From: Streptomyces sp. L2
GTDB lineage: Bacteria > Actinomycetota > Actinomycetes > Streptomycetales > Streptomycetaceae
DNA: 64,000 nucleotides
NCBI RefSeq assembly: GCF_004124325.1
Contig: NZ_QBDT01000001.1
Span: forward strand, 2,728,001 to 2,792,000
Reading direction: 5' to 3'
In this document: positions 9,895 to 18,260 of the stretch, piece after piece
Layout: each line of letters opens with the position of its first letter
Position numbering within the stretch: the first letter of the stretch is position 1
Program-made: the position numbers and the translations under genes
Notes under the pieces: model-generated
Seen by the model: the letters and a program-made list of their open reading frames with translations, nothing else
Databases searched by the model: none
What the model was told of the DNA's origin: nothing

Positions 9895-10332
9895 ATGTCG
9901 CTCTATGCCGCGTACGCCGGCAACCTCGACGCGCGCCTGATGTCCCGCCGCGCCCCGCACTCCCCGCTGCGCGCCACCGGCTGGCTGAACAGCTGGCGGC
10001 TGACCTTCGGGGGCGAGCAGCTGGGCTGGGAGGGCGCGCTGGCGACGCTGGTCGAGGACCCGCTCTCGCAGGTCTTCGTCGCGCTGTACGACATCGCCCC
10101 GCCGGACGAGGAGTCCCTGGACCGCTGGGACGGCGTCGGCCTCGGCGTGTACCGGCGCACCCGGATCCGCGTCCACACCCTGGACGGCGAGGAGCAGGCC
10201 TGGACGTACGTCCTCAACGGCTACGAGGGCGGCCTCCCCTCGGCCCGCTACCTGGGCGAGGTCGCGGACGCGGCGGAGTCCGCCGGCGCCCCCTACGACT
10301 ATGTGATGGAACTACGGAAACGCCCCTGCTAG
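9895..10332 (+). CDS. Gamma-glutamylcyclotransferase family protein
   Basis: This 145-residue protein opens with the family signature YAAYAGNLD (YGSN-like), followed by GWLNSWRLTFGG and a short LxxYEGGLPS substrate loop. The fold releases 5-oxoproline from gamma-glutamyl compounds; the real substrate here is unknown. A -10 TACCCT at 9883-9888 is six bases before the ATG, indicating a leaderless mRNA divergent from the quinone reductase. Confidence 0.82.
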   Translation: MSLYAAYAGNLDARLMSRRAPHSPLRATGWLNSWRLTFGGEQLGWEGALATLVEDPLSQVFVALYDIAPPDEESLDRWDGVGLGVYRRTRIRVHTLDGEEQAWTYVLNGYEGGLPSARYLGEVADAAESAGAPYDYVMELRKRPC

Positions 10333-10365
10333 GTCCTGTCACCGCGGTCCGGCAGACTTCGCCGG

Positions 10366-10644
10366 GTGACGACTCCGGCCTACGAGGTCTGCTACGTGGA
10401 ACGAGCGGCGGCGGCACGCGACCGCCTGGACGACCGGCGGCGTCCGGTCTTCGACCGGGGCATCGCCGCGCTGGCCCGCGATCCCTTCCCGCGCGTCTCC
10501 CGCGCCGTCGGCGCCACGTCCGGCACCCGCCTGCTACGGCTCACCCGCGACATCCTGGTCGAGTACGTGGTCAGTCCGCGCCGCGTGCTCATCGTCACGG
10601 TCGAGGTGTTCGACGACGCGGACGTCCTCGTCCCGGACGTCTGA
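10366..10644 (+). CDS. ParE/RelE-superfamily toxin-like protein, orphan
   Basis: The 92-residue frame starts at GTG 10366 and shows the ParE/RelE pattern: an N-terminal helix pair (RAAAARDRLDDRRRPVFDRGIAALARDP), then beta strands (TRLLRLTRDILVEYVVSPRRVLIVTVEVFDD). No antitoxin gene is beside it: upstream is the cyclotransferase (33 bp) and downstream punA. It could be a domesticated or solitary member. A -10-like CAGACT is about seven bases before the GTG. Confidence 0.65.
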   Translation: MTTPAYEVCYVERAAAARDRLDDRRRPVFDRGIAALARDPFPRVSRAVGATSGTRLLRLTRDILVEYVVSPRRVLIVTVEVFDDADVLVPDV

Positions 10645-10722
10645 ACAGGCGGGAAGGCGCCGGGAAGCGTCCCCTCGTCGGAAACAACAAGACAACGATC
10701 GCCATCCCGTGCGCTCTGTCAT

Positions 10723-10752
10723 CTACGCGCGTAGGCGAAGAGCGGCTACGCT
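10723..10752 (+). promoter_or_regulatory. punA promoter with nucleoside-regulon palindrome
   Basis: The perfect palindrome CTACGCGCGTAG is at 10723-10734, about where a -35 element would be. The -10 TACGCT is at 10747-10752, exactly six bases before GTG 10759. The same box is at 15816, 38750, 50958 (one change) and 52259 (two changes), always upstream of nucleoside genes. Confidence 0.75.
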
Positions 10753-10758
10753 CGTCGC

Positions 10759-11595
10759 GTGAACGCATCTCTTCTTCCGGACGACATCCAGGGCGCCGCC
10801 CCCCAGGACCCCCGGGCCGCCGCCGACGCCGCCGCCGCGCGCCTGCGCGAACTCACCGGCGCCGAGACCCATGACGTCACCCTCGTGATGGGCTCCGGCT
10901 GGGCCCCGGCCGTCGACGCCCTCGGCGCCCCCGACGCCGAGTTCCAGGTCACCGAGCTGCCCGGCTTCCCGCCGCCGGCGGTCGAGGGGCACGGCGGCCG
11001 GGTCCGCTCGTACTCCACCGGTGCCAAGCGCGCGCTGGTCTTCTTGGGCCGCACGCACTACTACGAGGGCCGTGGCGTGGCCGCCGTCGCGCACGGCGTC
11101 CGTACGGCCGTCGCCGCCGGCTGCAAGACCATCGTGCTCACCAACGGCTGCGGCGGTCTGCGCGAGGGCATGCGCCCCGGCCAGCCGGTCCTGATCAGCG
11201 ACCACATCAACCTCACGGCGACCTCCCCGATCGTCGGCGCCAACTTCGTCGACCTCACCGACCTGTACTCGCCGCGGCTGCGCGCCCTGTGCAAGGAGAT
11301 CGACCCCTCCCTGGAGGAGGGCGTCTACGCGCAGTTCCCCGGCCCGCACTACGAGACCCCGGCCGAGATCCGCATGGCCCGCGTGATCGGCGCGGACCTG
11401 GTCGGCATGTCCACCGTCCTGGAGGCCATCGCCGCGCGCGAGGCGGGCGCCGAGGTGCTGGGCATCTCCCTCGTCACCAACCTCGCCGCCGGCATGACGG
11501 GTGAGCCCCTCAACCACGAGGAGGTCCTCCAGGCCGGCCGCGACTCGGCGGCCCGCATGGGCGCCCTGCTGACCGAGGTACTGGGCAAGCTGTAG
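10759..11595 (+). CDS. punA: Purine-nucleoside phosphorylase (trimeric type)
   Basis: This 278-residue enzyme splits purine (deoxy)nucleosides with phosphate to the base and (deoxy)ribose-1-phosphate. It shows the trimeric PNP motifs: [11 protein letters not shown] phosphate loop, [36 protein letters not shown], and [26 protein letters not shown] with the purine-binding Glu. It probably has a leaderless mRNA from GTG 10759 and carries the shared palindrome upstream. The phosphosugar mutase that follows can turn its product into ribose-5-phosphate. Confidence 0.94.
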   Translation: MNASLLPDDIQGAAPQDPRAAADAAAARLRELTGAETHDVTLVMGSGWAPAVDALGAPDAEFQVTELPGFPPPAVEGHGGRVRSYSTGAKRALVFLGRTHYYEGRGVAAVAHGVRTAVAAGCKTIVLTNGCGGLREGMRPGQPVLISDHINLTATSPIVGANFVDLTDLYSPRLRALCKEIDPSLEEGVYAQFPGPHYETPAEIRMARVIGADLVGMSTVLEAIAAREAGAEVLGISLVTNLAAGMTGEPLNHEEVLQAGRDSAARMGALLTEVLGKL

Positions 11596-11604
11596 CCCCC
11601 GTGG

Positions 11605-11641
11605 GCCCGCCTCTCGACCCGAGCGAGTCGGGTGGGCGGGC
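11605..11641 (+). terminator. Hairpin between punA and the phosphosugar mutase
   Basis: gcccgcc (11605-11611) pairs with ggcgggc (11635-11641), and inner cgaccc/gggtc-type complements extend the stem. There is no T run, so it may attenuate rather than fully stop transcription into the next gene. Confidence 0.5.
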
Positions 11642-11709
11642 GAGAAACGAGGGGGCCCAGGGGCGGAGCCCCCGGTGGACCACGCAAACACGGAGAGGTT
11701 GACCACGAC

Positions 11710-13356
11710 GTGCACGACGATCTCATCGCCCGGGCCGCATCCTGGCTCGCCGAGGACCCCGACCAGGAGACCCGCGACGAACTGGCCCGGCTGATCGACG
11801 CCGGCGACACCAAGGAACTGTCGGTCCGCTTCGGCGGAACCCTGCAGTTCGGCACCGCGGGCCTGCGCGGCGAACTCGGCGCCGGCCCGATGCGCATGAA
11901 CCGCACCGTCGTCATCCGCGCCGCCGCCGGCCTCGCCGCGTACCTGAAGAAGAATGGCACCCCGCACGGGGGCGACGACGCCGGCCTCGTCGTCATCGGC
12001 TACGACGCCCGCCACAAGTCCGCCGACTTCGCCCGCGACACCGCCGCCGTGATGACCGGCGCCGGCCTGCGTGCCGCCGTACTCCCCCGCCCGCTCCCCA
12101 CCCCCGTCCTCGCCTTCGCCATAAGGCACCTCGGCGCGGTCGCGGGCGTGGAGGTCACCGCCAGCCACAACCCGCCCCGCGACAACGGCTACAAGGTGTA
12201 CCTCGGTGACGGCTCCCAGATCGTGCCGCCCGCCGACACGGGCATCGCCGCCGAGATCGACGCGATCGCCTCGCTGCACGACGTACCCCGCCCCGACGCC
12301 GGCTGGGACACCCTGGACGACGCGGTCCTGGACGCATACCTGGCCCGTACGGACGCCGTACTGACCGCCAGCTCCCCGCGCACCGCCCGCACCGTCTACA
12401 CGGCCATGCACGGCGTCGGCAAGGACACCCTCCTCGCCGCGTTCGCCCGCGCGGGCTTCCCCGAACCGGTGCTGGTCGCCGAGCAGGCGGAGCCGGACCC
12501 GGACTTCCCGACGGTCTCCTTCCCCAACCCGGAGGAGCCGGGCGCGATGGACCTCGCGTTCGCCGCCGCCCGCGCCACCGGCCCGGACCTGGTCGTCGCC
12601 AACGACCCGGACGCCGACCGCTGCGCCGTCGCCGTCCAGGACGGCGGCGACTGGCGGATGCTGCGCGGCGACGAGGTCGGCGCCCTCCTCGCCGCCCACC
12701 TGGTCCGCGGCGGGGCCACCGGCACCTTCGCGGAGTCGATCGTCTCCTCCTCCCTCCTCGGCCGTATCGCCCAGAAGGCGGGACTGCCGTACGAGGAGAC
12801 CCTGACCGGCTTCAAGTGGATCGCCCGCGTCGACGGCCTGCGCTACGGCTACGAGGAGGCCCTCGGCTACTGCGTCGACCCGGAGGGCGTGCGCGACAAG
12901 GACGGCATCACCGCCGCGCTGCTGATCACCGAGCTGGCGTCGGTGCTCAAGGAGGAGGGCCGCACCCTCCTGGACCTGCTGGACGACCTGGCCGTGGAGC
13001 ACGGACTGCACGCCACGGACCAGCTCTCGGTCCGCGTCGAGGACCTCTCCGTGATCGCGGACGCCATGCGCCGGCTGCGCGAGCACCCGCCGACCGAGCT
13101 GGCGGGCCTGGCCATCACCCGGGCCGAGGACCTGGCCCGGGGCACCGACACCCTGCCGCCCACGGACGGCCTGCGCTACACCCTCGACGGCGCCCGCGTC
13201 GTCGTCCGCCCCAGCGGCACCGAGCCCAAGCTGAAGTGCTACCTGGAGGTCGTCGTCCCGGTCGGCGACCACGACGGCCTTCCGGCAGCCCGCGCCCGGG
13301 CCACCGAGCTGCTCGACGCGGTCAAGCGCGACCTGTCGGCGGCGGCCGGCATCTGA
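11710..13356 (+). CDS. Phosphosugar mutase (phosphopentomutase/phosphoglucomutase family)
   Basis: This 548-residue alpha-D-phosphohexomutase-superfamily enzyme has TAGLRGELGAGPMRMN at the N-terminus, the phosphoserine loop VTASHNPPRDNGYKVY (active Ser in ASHNP), the metal loop NDPDADRCAV, sugar loop EEALGYCV, and C-terminal RPSGTEPKLKCY. Lying after punA, the likely job is conversion of (deoxy)ribose-1-phosphate to the 5-phosphate, though phosphomannomutase or glucomutase activity is possible. GTG 11710 is preferred because conserved sequence (HDDLIARAASWLAEDP) starts there and a GGAGAGG lies upstream. Confidence 0.88.
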   Translation: MHDDLIARAASWLAEDPDQETRDELARLIDAGDTKELSVRFGGTLQFGTAGLRGELGAGPMRMNRTVVIRAAAGLAAYLKKNGTPHGGDDAGLVVIGYDARHKSADFARDTAAVMTGAGLRAAVLPRPLPTPVLAFAIRHLGAVAGVEVTASHNPPRDNGYKVYLGDGSQIVPPADTGIAAEIDAIASLHDVPRPDAGWDTLDDAVLDAYLARTDAVLTASSPRTARTVYTAMHGVGKDTLLAAFARAGFPEPVLVAEQAEPDPDFPTVSFPNPEEPGAMDLAFAAARATGPDLVVANDPDADRCAVAVQDGGDWRMLRGDEVGALLAAHLVRGGATGTFAESIVSSSLLGRIAQKAGLPYEETLTGFKWIARVDGLRYGYEEALGYCVDPEGVRDKDGITAALLITELASVLKEEGRTLLDLLDDLAVEHGLHATDQLSVRVEDLSVIADAMRRLREHPPTELAGLAITRAEDLARGTDTLPPTDGLRYTLDGARVVVRPSGTEPKLKCYLEVVVPVGDHDGLPAARARATELLDAVKRDLSAAAGI

Positions 13357-13365
13357 GAAGTGTCT

Positions 13366-13414
13366 GTGTACCGCGTCAACCCGCCTGCTGTTCCAGCCGG
13401 TTGACGCGGTACAC
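13366..13414. terminator. Bidirectional terminator overlapping the end of a coding region
   Basis: A perfect 16-bp stem (13366-13381 with 13399-13414; gtgtaccgcgtcaacc and its complement) has a 17-base loop. It starts 9 bp after the mutase stop, and its far arm encodes the Val-Tyr-Arg-Val-Asn near the C-terminus of the convergent MFS gene. Confidence 0.75.
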
Positions 13415-14632
13415 GTCCGGCACGCACAGGTTGAGGACCACGGCCGCCGCGACGAGTCCGGCGCAGGCCAGCAGCACGGTCTCGTCGGCCCAGCTGTGCG
13501 CGGCGAGCGCGGTGACCAGGTAGCCGAGGGGGATGGCGAGCCGCTCCCCCACGCCGTTGAACGCGCTCATGCGCCCCTGCTCGTGCTGCGGGACGTGCTG
13601 CTGGAAGGCGGTGGTCCAGGCGACGATCGCGATGTCGAGCCCGATCCCGGCGAGCAGGACCGCCACCAGCACGACGGCCAAGGGAAGTCCGGCCCCCATG
13701 GCGGCCAGCGGCAGAGCGAGCCCTCCGCTCGTCACGACCGCGACGGTGAGCAGCCGGTACGGCTTCCAGCGCAGGCACACCAGCGTCCCGGCCAGCAGCC
13801 CCGCGGCGAATCCGGCCTGGATCAGCCCCCAGTCCCGCGCCCCGGCGTACTCCCGGGCGGCGACGAGCGGCCCGAGGAGCTGGAACCCGGCCAGCCACGC
13901 GGCGACGAGCACGGTCCCGGCGGCCGTGTAGGTCCACAGCCAGGTGCGCGACCAGAACCCGGTCCACCCGGCCCGCAGATCCGCCGCCACGCCGCCGACG
14001 GCGACCGGGGCGGCCAGCCGCAGCCCGAGCAGCAGTACGGCCGCCACGGCGAACGTCAGCGCGTCCCAGGCCAGCGCCCAGGCCGGGCCGCTCGCGGCGA
14101 CCACCACGCCCCCGGCGACCGGCCCCAGCACCTTCACCGCGTTGCCGGGCAGCCGCAGCAGCGCGTTGGCCCGCTGGAGCTGTTCGGCGGGCACGATCTG
14201 GGCGACGGCGCCCTGTGCGGCCGGCACGGTCAGGGACGTGGCCGTCCCCGAGAGGAAGCCGCAGACGGCGATCGAGGCCGTGGTCGCGTGCCCGGTGGCG
14301 ACGGTGACCGCGAGGGCGCCCTGCGCGAGGGCCGCCAGCAGATTGCCGAGGAACAGCATCCGGCTACGGGAGAGCCGGTCCGCGAGCAGGCCGCCGGCCA
14401 GCAGGAACACGATCGTCGGCACGGTGTTCGTGGCCAGCACGAGCCCCAGCGAACCGGCCCCGCCGCCCGCGTCGATGACGGAGTAGGCCAGCGCGAGCGG
14501 AGCCATGGCGGAACCGGTGGCCGAGATCAGATTGGCCCCGACGAACCGCCGGAACCCGGCGTTCCGCAAGGGCCCACCATGCACCGCCCCCGCTCCCTCG
14601 ACGACCCCGACGTCCGCACCACCGCCCGCCAC
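13376..14632 (-). CDS. MFS transporter
   Basis: This 418-residue protein has about 12 hydrophobic helices and the cytoplasmic loop LLADRLSRSRMLFLGN (MFS motif A-like) between helices 2 and 3. The pattern resembles the MFS_3/enterobactin-exporter type of drug or siderophore efflux proteins. The substrate is unknown. It is convergent with the phosphosugar mutase and shares a hairpin with it. The start at ATG 14632 is followed by a Gly/Ala-rich 25-residue stretch before the first helix. Confidence 0.85.
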   Translation of the reverse strand: MAGGGADVGVVEGAGAVHGGPLRNAGFRRFVGANLISATGSAMAPLALAYSVIDAGGGAGSLGLVLATNTVPTIVFLLAGGLLADRLSRSRMLFLGNLLAALAQGALAVTVATGHATTASIAVCGFLSGTATSLTVPAAQGAVAQIVPAEQLQRANALLRLPGNAVKVLGPVAGGVVVAASGPAWALAWDALTFAVAAVLLLGLRLAAPVAVGGVAADLRAGWTGFWSRTWLWTYTAAGTVLVAAWLAGFQLLGPLVAAREYAGARDWGLIQAGFAAGLLAGTLVCLRWKPYRLLTVAVVTSGGLALPLAAMGAGLPLAVVLVAVLLAGIGLDIAIVAWTTAFQQHVPQHEQGRMSAFNGVGERLAIPLGYLVTALAAHSWADETVLLACAGLVAAAVVLNLCVPDVYRVNRLEQQAG

Positions 14633-14974
14633 GCCGCTCCCCCTCCACGCTCACCGAAGGACGCACTCTAACCGCGGCCCGCCCGGCGCAGGAGGGCGCG
14701 CGATCCGGAGCGTTTTGAAGGGGCGCGGCACTGTCTCGATACACGCCTCCACCGCGAGGGCGCGACCAGCACAACGAGCCCACCCTCACCCACACCGACC
14801 GACAGAGGCGCCCCAAAAAGGGGCGCGGGGAACTGCGCGACCAGCCACAACCAGCCCGCACTCACCCACACCGACCGGCGGAGGCGCCCCAAAAGGGGCG
14901 CGGGGAACTGCGCGACCAGCCCCAACGGGCCCGCGGCCGACACACAACCGAAGCCGAGCCACAGCCGCAGCCAC
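14633..14974. repeat. Intergenic cluster of dispersed repeats (families 1 and 2)
   Basis: Family 2-like DNA is at 14720-14770 (ggggcgcggcactgtctcga ... gcgcgaccagc). Two family 1 copies follow at 14821 and 14897 inside a tandem unit of about 77 bp (ctcacccacaccgaccg ... aggcgccccaaaa, then ggggcgcggggaactgcgcg and accagcc). Each unit contains a ggcgcccc-aaaa-ggggcgc hairpin, so it can terminate transcription. No gene is seen. Confidence 0.7.
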
Positions 14975-15688
14975 TCAGCCCCTGGCCAGCAGAATCGCCA
15001 GCACCACCGCTCCGGCCAGCGCGGGCCCCGCCACCTCGTAAGCCCAGCGCACGCTGATCTCGCCCTGGGCCGCCTCCGCCTCCCCGCGGCGCTCGTGGAT
15101 CTCGCGGAGGTCGGCCATGGCCTGGTCCATGTCGGCGCGGGCCGGGCTGCCGGCGTCCGCGTCAGCGCCGCCGCCGAAACCGCCGAGCCCTCCGATGCCG
15201 CCGAGGTTCATGCCGACGGGTCTGACCCGCTGGGACCGGCCGCCACGGGCCGCGTCCGAGGCCGCGCGGGCCTGGCGCCGCTCGACCTTCTTGCGGGCGC
15301 GCAGCGAGACCGGGATGGCCCAGAGCTGGTACTTGGTGCCGGACTTCGCGACGACCTCGTTGGAGAAGCTCGATCGCAGGGTGGCGATCTCACCCCAGGG
15401 CACGCTGATCACCCGGAACGGGTTGCGGATCCGCAGCCGGTCGTCTCCGGCGAAGACCGCCGGGCGCAGCGTGAAGGCGATGATCAGCGGGAAGAGCAGG
15501 ATCATCCCGGCGAGCGCCAGCCACTGCGTCCGGCCGTGGCCGCGGAACAGCGCGTCGAAGCCGAGCCAGCCGACGATCACGAGCAGCAGCACACCCGCCA
15601 CCAGGGCCATGGGCGAGCGGTAGATCCGGTCCTTGGCCGCGGGCACCGGAGGCTGTGGCGTGGGGGTCGGGTGGTCCGGGGTCGTCAT
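14975..15688 (-). CDS. PH-domain-containing membrane protein
   Basis: The 237-residue protein has a Pro-rich N-terminus, two membrane helices (about residues 25-45 and 55-75), and a bacterial PH-like domain (about 80-140, RPAVFAGDDRLRIRNPFRVISVPWGEIATLRS). A charged segment follows, and a third helix (AGPALAGAVVLAILLARG) ends the chain. No function is known. ATG 15688 is chosen because a -10 CACAAT (15701-15696) lies seven bases before it; an upstream ATG at 15718 would precede that promoter. Confidence 0.8.
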   Translation of the reverse strand: MTTPDHPTPTPQPPVPAAKDRIYRSPMALVAGVLLLVIVGWLGFDALFRGHGRTQWLALAGMILLFPLIIAFTLRPAVFAGDDRLRIRNPFRVISVPWGEIATLRSSFSNEVVAKSGTKYQLWAIPVSLRARKKVERRQARAASDAARGGRSQRVRPVGMNLGGIGGLGGFGGGADADAGSPARADMDQAMADLREIHERRGEAEAAQGEISVRWAYEVAGPALAGAVVLAILLARG

Positions 15689-15815
15689 GGTCCCGATTGT
15701 GCCCGACGCCACCGACAACGTTCCGCCGAGCCCCGTATCCGCCGCTCATCCGTGATCTCCGGCCGGAGGATGAGCGGCAAAGCGGCCCGAAGAAGCCCCC
15801 GGGGCTATACATCCG

Positions 15816-15834
15816 CTACGCGCGTAGATATGCT
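15816..15834 (+). promoter_or_regulatory. deoC promoter with nucleoside-regulon palindrome
   Basis: CTACGCGCGTAG at 15816-15827 is followed after one base by the -10 TATGCT (15829-15834), six bases before GTG 15841. The box would fill the spacer between -35 and -10, a classic repressor position. Confidence 0.75.
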
Positions 15835-15840
15835 CGTCTG

Positions 15841-16800
15841 GTGACCATGCCCACCACCGCACCCCACGCACTTGCTGACGTCACCGCGTCCGACAGCACG
15901 CTGCGCCGCTTCCTCCACGGGCTGCCCGGCGTCGACGCGGTCGGCCTGGAGGCGCGCGCCGCGTCCCTCGGCACCCGATCCATCAAGACCACCGCGAAGG
16001 CGTACGCCATCGACCTCGCCATCTCGATGGTCGACCTGACGACGCTGGAAGGCGCGGACACCCCGGGCAAGGTCCGGGCGCTCGGCGCCAAGGCGGTCCG
16101 CCCCGACCCGACGGACCGTACGGCCCCGGCGACGGCCGCGGTCTGCGTCTATCCCGACATGGTGGCCGTCGCCAAGGAGGCCGTCGCCGGCTCGGGCGTC
16201 AAGGTCGCCTCCGTCGCCACCGCGTTCCCGGCCGGCCGTGCCGCCCTCGACGTAAAGCTGGCCGACGTGCGCGACGCCGTCGCGGCGGGCGCCGACGAGG
16301 TCGACATGGTCATCGACCGGGGCGCGTTCCTGTCCGGCCGGTACCTGAAGGTGTACGACGAGATCGTCGCCGTGAAGGAGGCCTGCGGGGCGAGCGCTCG
16401 CCTGAAGGTCATCTTCGAGACCGGTGAGCTGTCGACGTACGACAACATCCGCCGCGCGTCCTGGCTCGGCATGCTGGCCGGGGCGGACTTCATCAAGACG
16501 TCCACCGGCAAGGTCGCCGTCAACGCGACCCCCGCGAACACGCTCCTGATGCTGGAGGCCGTGCGGGACTTCCGCGCTCAGACCGGCGTCCAGGTGGGCG
16601 TGAAGCCCGCCGGCGGCATCCGCACCTCCAAGGACGCCGTCAAATTCCTGGTCCTGGTCAACGAGACCGCCGGCGGCGACTGGCTGGACAACCACTGGTT
16701 CCGCTTCGGCGCCTCCTCGCTCCTGAACGACCTGCTGATGCAGCGTCAGAAGCTGGCCACCGGCCGCTACTCCGGCCCCGACTACGTGACGGTGGACTGA
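15841..16800 (+). CDS. deoC: Deoxyribose-phosphate aldolase
   Basis: This 319-residue TIM-barrel class I aldolase splits 2-deoxyribose-5-phosphate into acetaldehyde and glyceraldehyde-3-phosphate. Motifs include VCVYPDMV, VASVATAFPAGRA, DEVDMVIDRGAFL, LKVIFETGELS, FIKTSTGK (Schiff-base Lys) and VGVKPAGGIRTSKDA. GTG 15841 fits a leaderless mRNA; an ATG two codons later is the alternative. Two aldehyde dehydrogenase genes follow 5 bp downstream, which fits disposal of the acetaldehyde. Confidence 0.95.
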   Translation: MTMPTTAPHALADVTASDSTLRRFLHGLPGVDAVGLEARAASLGTRSIKTTAKAYAIDLAISMVDLTTLEGADTPGKVRALGAKAVRPDPTDRTAPATAAVCVYPDMVAVAKEAVAGSGVKVASVATAFPAGRAALDVKLADVRDAVAAGADEVDMVIDRGAFLSGRYLKVYDEIVAVKEACGASARLKVIFETGELSTYDNIRRASWLGMLAGADFIKTSTGKVAVNATPANTLLMLEAVRDFRAQTGVQVGVKPAGGIRTSKDAVKFLVLVNETAGGDWLDNHWFRFGASSLLNDLLMQRQKLATGRYSGPDYVTVD

Positions 16801-16805
16801 TCACC

Positions 16806-18260
16806 ATGGCACCCGCATCCGTACCTTCATCCGCGTTCGAGTACGCACCGGCGCCCGAGTCCCGCTCGATCGTCGACATCGCCCCCTCCTACGGCCTGTT
16901 CATCGACGGCGAGTTCGTGGAGGCGGCCGGCGGCAAGGTCTTCAAGACCGTCTCCCCCAGCACCGAGGAGGTGCTGTCGGAGGTCGCGCAGGCCGACGCC
17001 GAGGACGTGGACCGTGCCGTGAAGGCGGCCCGCAAGGCCTTCGAGAAGTGGTCCGCGCTGCCCGGCTCCGAGCGCGCCAAGTACCTGTTCCGCATCGCCC
17101 GGATCGTCCAGGAGCGCAGCCGCGAGCTGGCGGTCCTGGAGACGCTGGACAACGGCAAGCCGATCAAGGAGACGCGGGACGCGGACCTCCCCCTGGTCGC
17201 CGCCCACTTCTTCTACTACGCGGGCTGGGCGGACAAGCTCGGCCACGCCGGATTCGGCCCGGACCCGCGCCCCCTGGGCGTGGCCGGCCAGGTCATCCCG
17301 TGGAACTTCCCGCTGCTCATGCTGGCGTGGAAGATCGCCCCGGCGCTGGCGACCGGCAACACGGTGGTCCTGAAGCCCGCCGAGACGACCCCGCTCTCCG
17401 CCCTGTTCTTCGCGGACATCTGCCGCCAGGCGGGCCTGCCCAAGGGTGTCGTCAACATCCTGCCGGGCTACGGCGACGCGGGCGCCGCGCTCGTCGGGCA
17501 CCCGGACGTGAACAAGGTCGCCTTCACCGGCTCCACGGCCGTCGGCAAGGAGATCGCCCGCACGGTGGCGGGCACCCGGAAGAAGCTCACGCTCGAACTG
17601 GGCGGCAAGGGCGCCAACATCGTCTTCGACGACGCCCCGATCGACCAGGCCGTCGAGGGCATCGTGAACGGCATCTTCTTCAACCAGGGCCAGGTCTGCT
17701 GCGCCGGCTCCCGCCTCCTGGTCCAGGAGTCGGTCCAGGACGAGCTGCTGGACTCCCTGAAGCGGCGCCTGTCCACGCTGCGCCTCGGCGACCCGCTGGA
17801 CAAGAACACCGACATCGGCGCGATCAACTCCGAGGAGCAGCTGACCCGGATCACCTCGCTCGTCGAGCGGGGCGAGGCGGAGGGCGCCGAACGCTGGTCT
17901 CCCGCCTGCGAACTGCCCTCCTCGGGTTACTGGTTCGCTCCCACCCTCTTCACGAACGTCACCCAGGCGCACACCATCGCCCGGGACGAGATCTTCGGCC
18001 CGGTGCTGTCGGTGCTGACCTTCCGCACCCCCGACGAGGCCGTCGCCAAGGCCAACAACACCCCGTACGGACTGTCGGCGGGCATCTGGACCGAGAAGGG
18101 CTCGCGCATCCTCGCCGTCGCGAACAAGCTGCGCGCCGGCGTCGTCTGGTCCAACACGTTCAACAAGTTCGACCCGACCTCGCCGTTCGGCGGTTACAAG
18201 GAGTCGGGCTTCGGCCGCGAGGGCGGCCGCCACGGCCTGGAGGCGTACCTCGATGTCTGA
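16806..18260 (+). CDS. Aldehyde dehydrogenase, catalytic
   Basis: This 484-residue NAD(P)-dependent ALDH is complete: VIPWNFPLLML, KPAETTPLSAL, the coenzyme loop FTGSTAVGKEI, general base Glu in LTLELGGKGANIVF, nucleophile Cys in NQGQVCCAGSRLL, and EIFGPVLSV. The C-terminus is GGYKESGFGREGGRHGLEAYLDV. It starts 5 bp after deoC and overlaps the next gene by 8 bp, so the three are one operon. Acetaldehyde from DeoC is the likely substrate, but this is inferred from context. Confidence 0.92.
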   Translation: MAPASVPSSAFEYAPAPESRSIVDIAPSYGLFIDGEFVEAAGGKVFKTVSPSTEEVLSEVAQADAEDVDRAVKAARKAFEKWSALPGSERAKYLFRIARIVQERSRELAVLETLDNGKPIKETRDADLPLVAAHFFYYAGWADKLGHAGFGPDPRPLGVAGQVIPWNFPLLMLAWKIAPALATGNTVVLKPAETTPLSALFFADICRQAGLPKGVVNILPGYGDAGAALVGHPDVNKVAFTGSTAVGKEIARTVAGTRKKLTLELGGKGANIVFDDAPIDQAVEGIVNGIFFNQGQVCCAGSRLLVQESVQDELLDSLKRRLSTLRLGDPLDKNTDIGAINSEEQLTRITSLVERGEAEGAERWSPACELPSSGYWFAPTLFTNVTQAHTIARDEIFGPVLSVLTFRTPDEAVAKANNTPYGLSAGIWTEKGSRILAVANKLRAGVVWSNTFNKFDPTSPFGGYKESGFGREGGRHGLEAYLDV

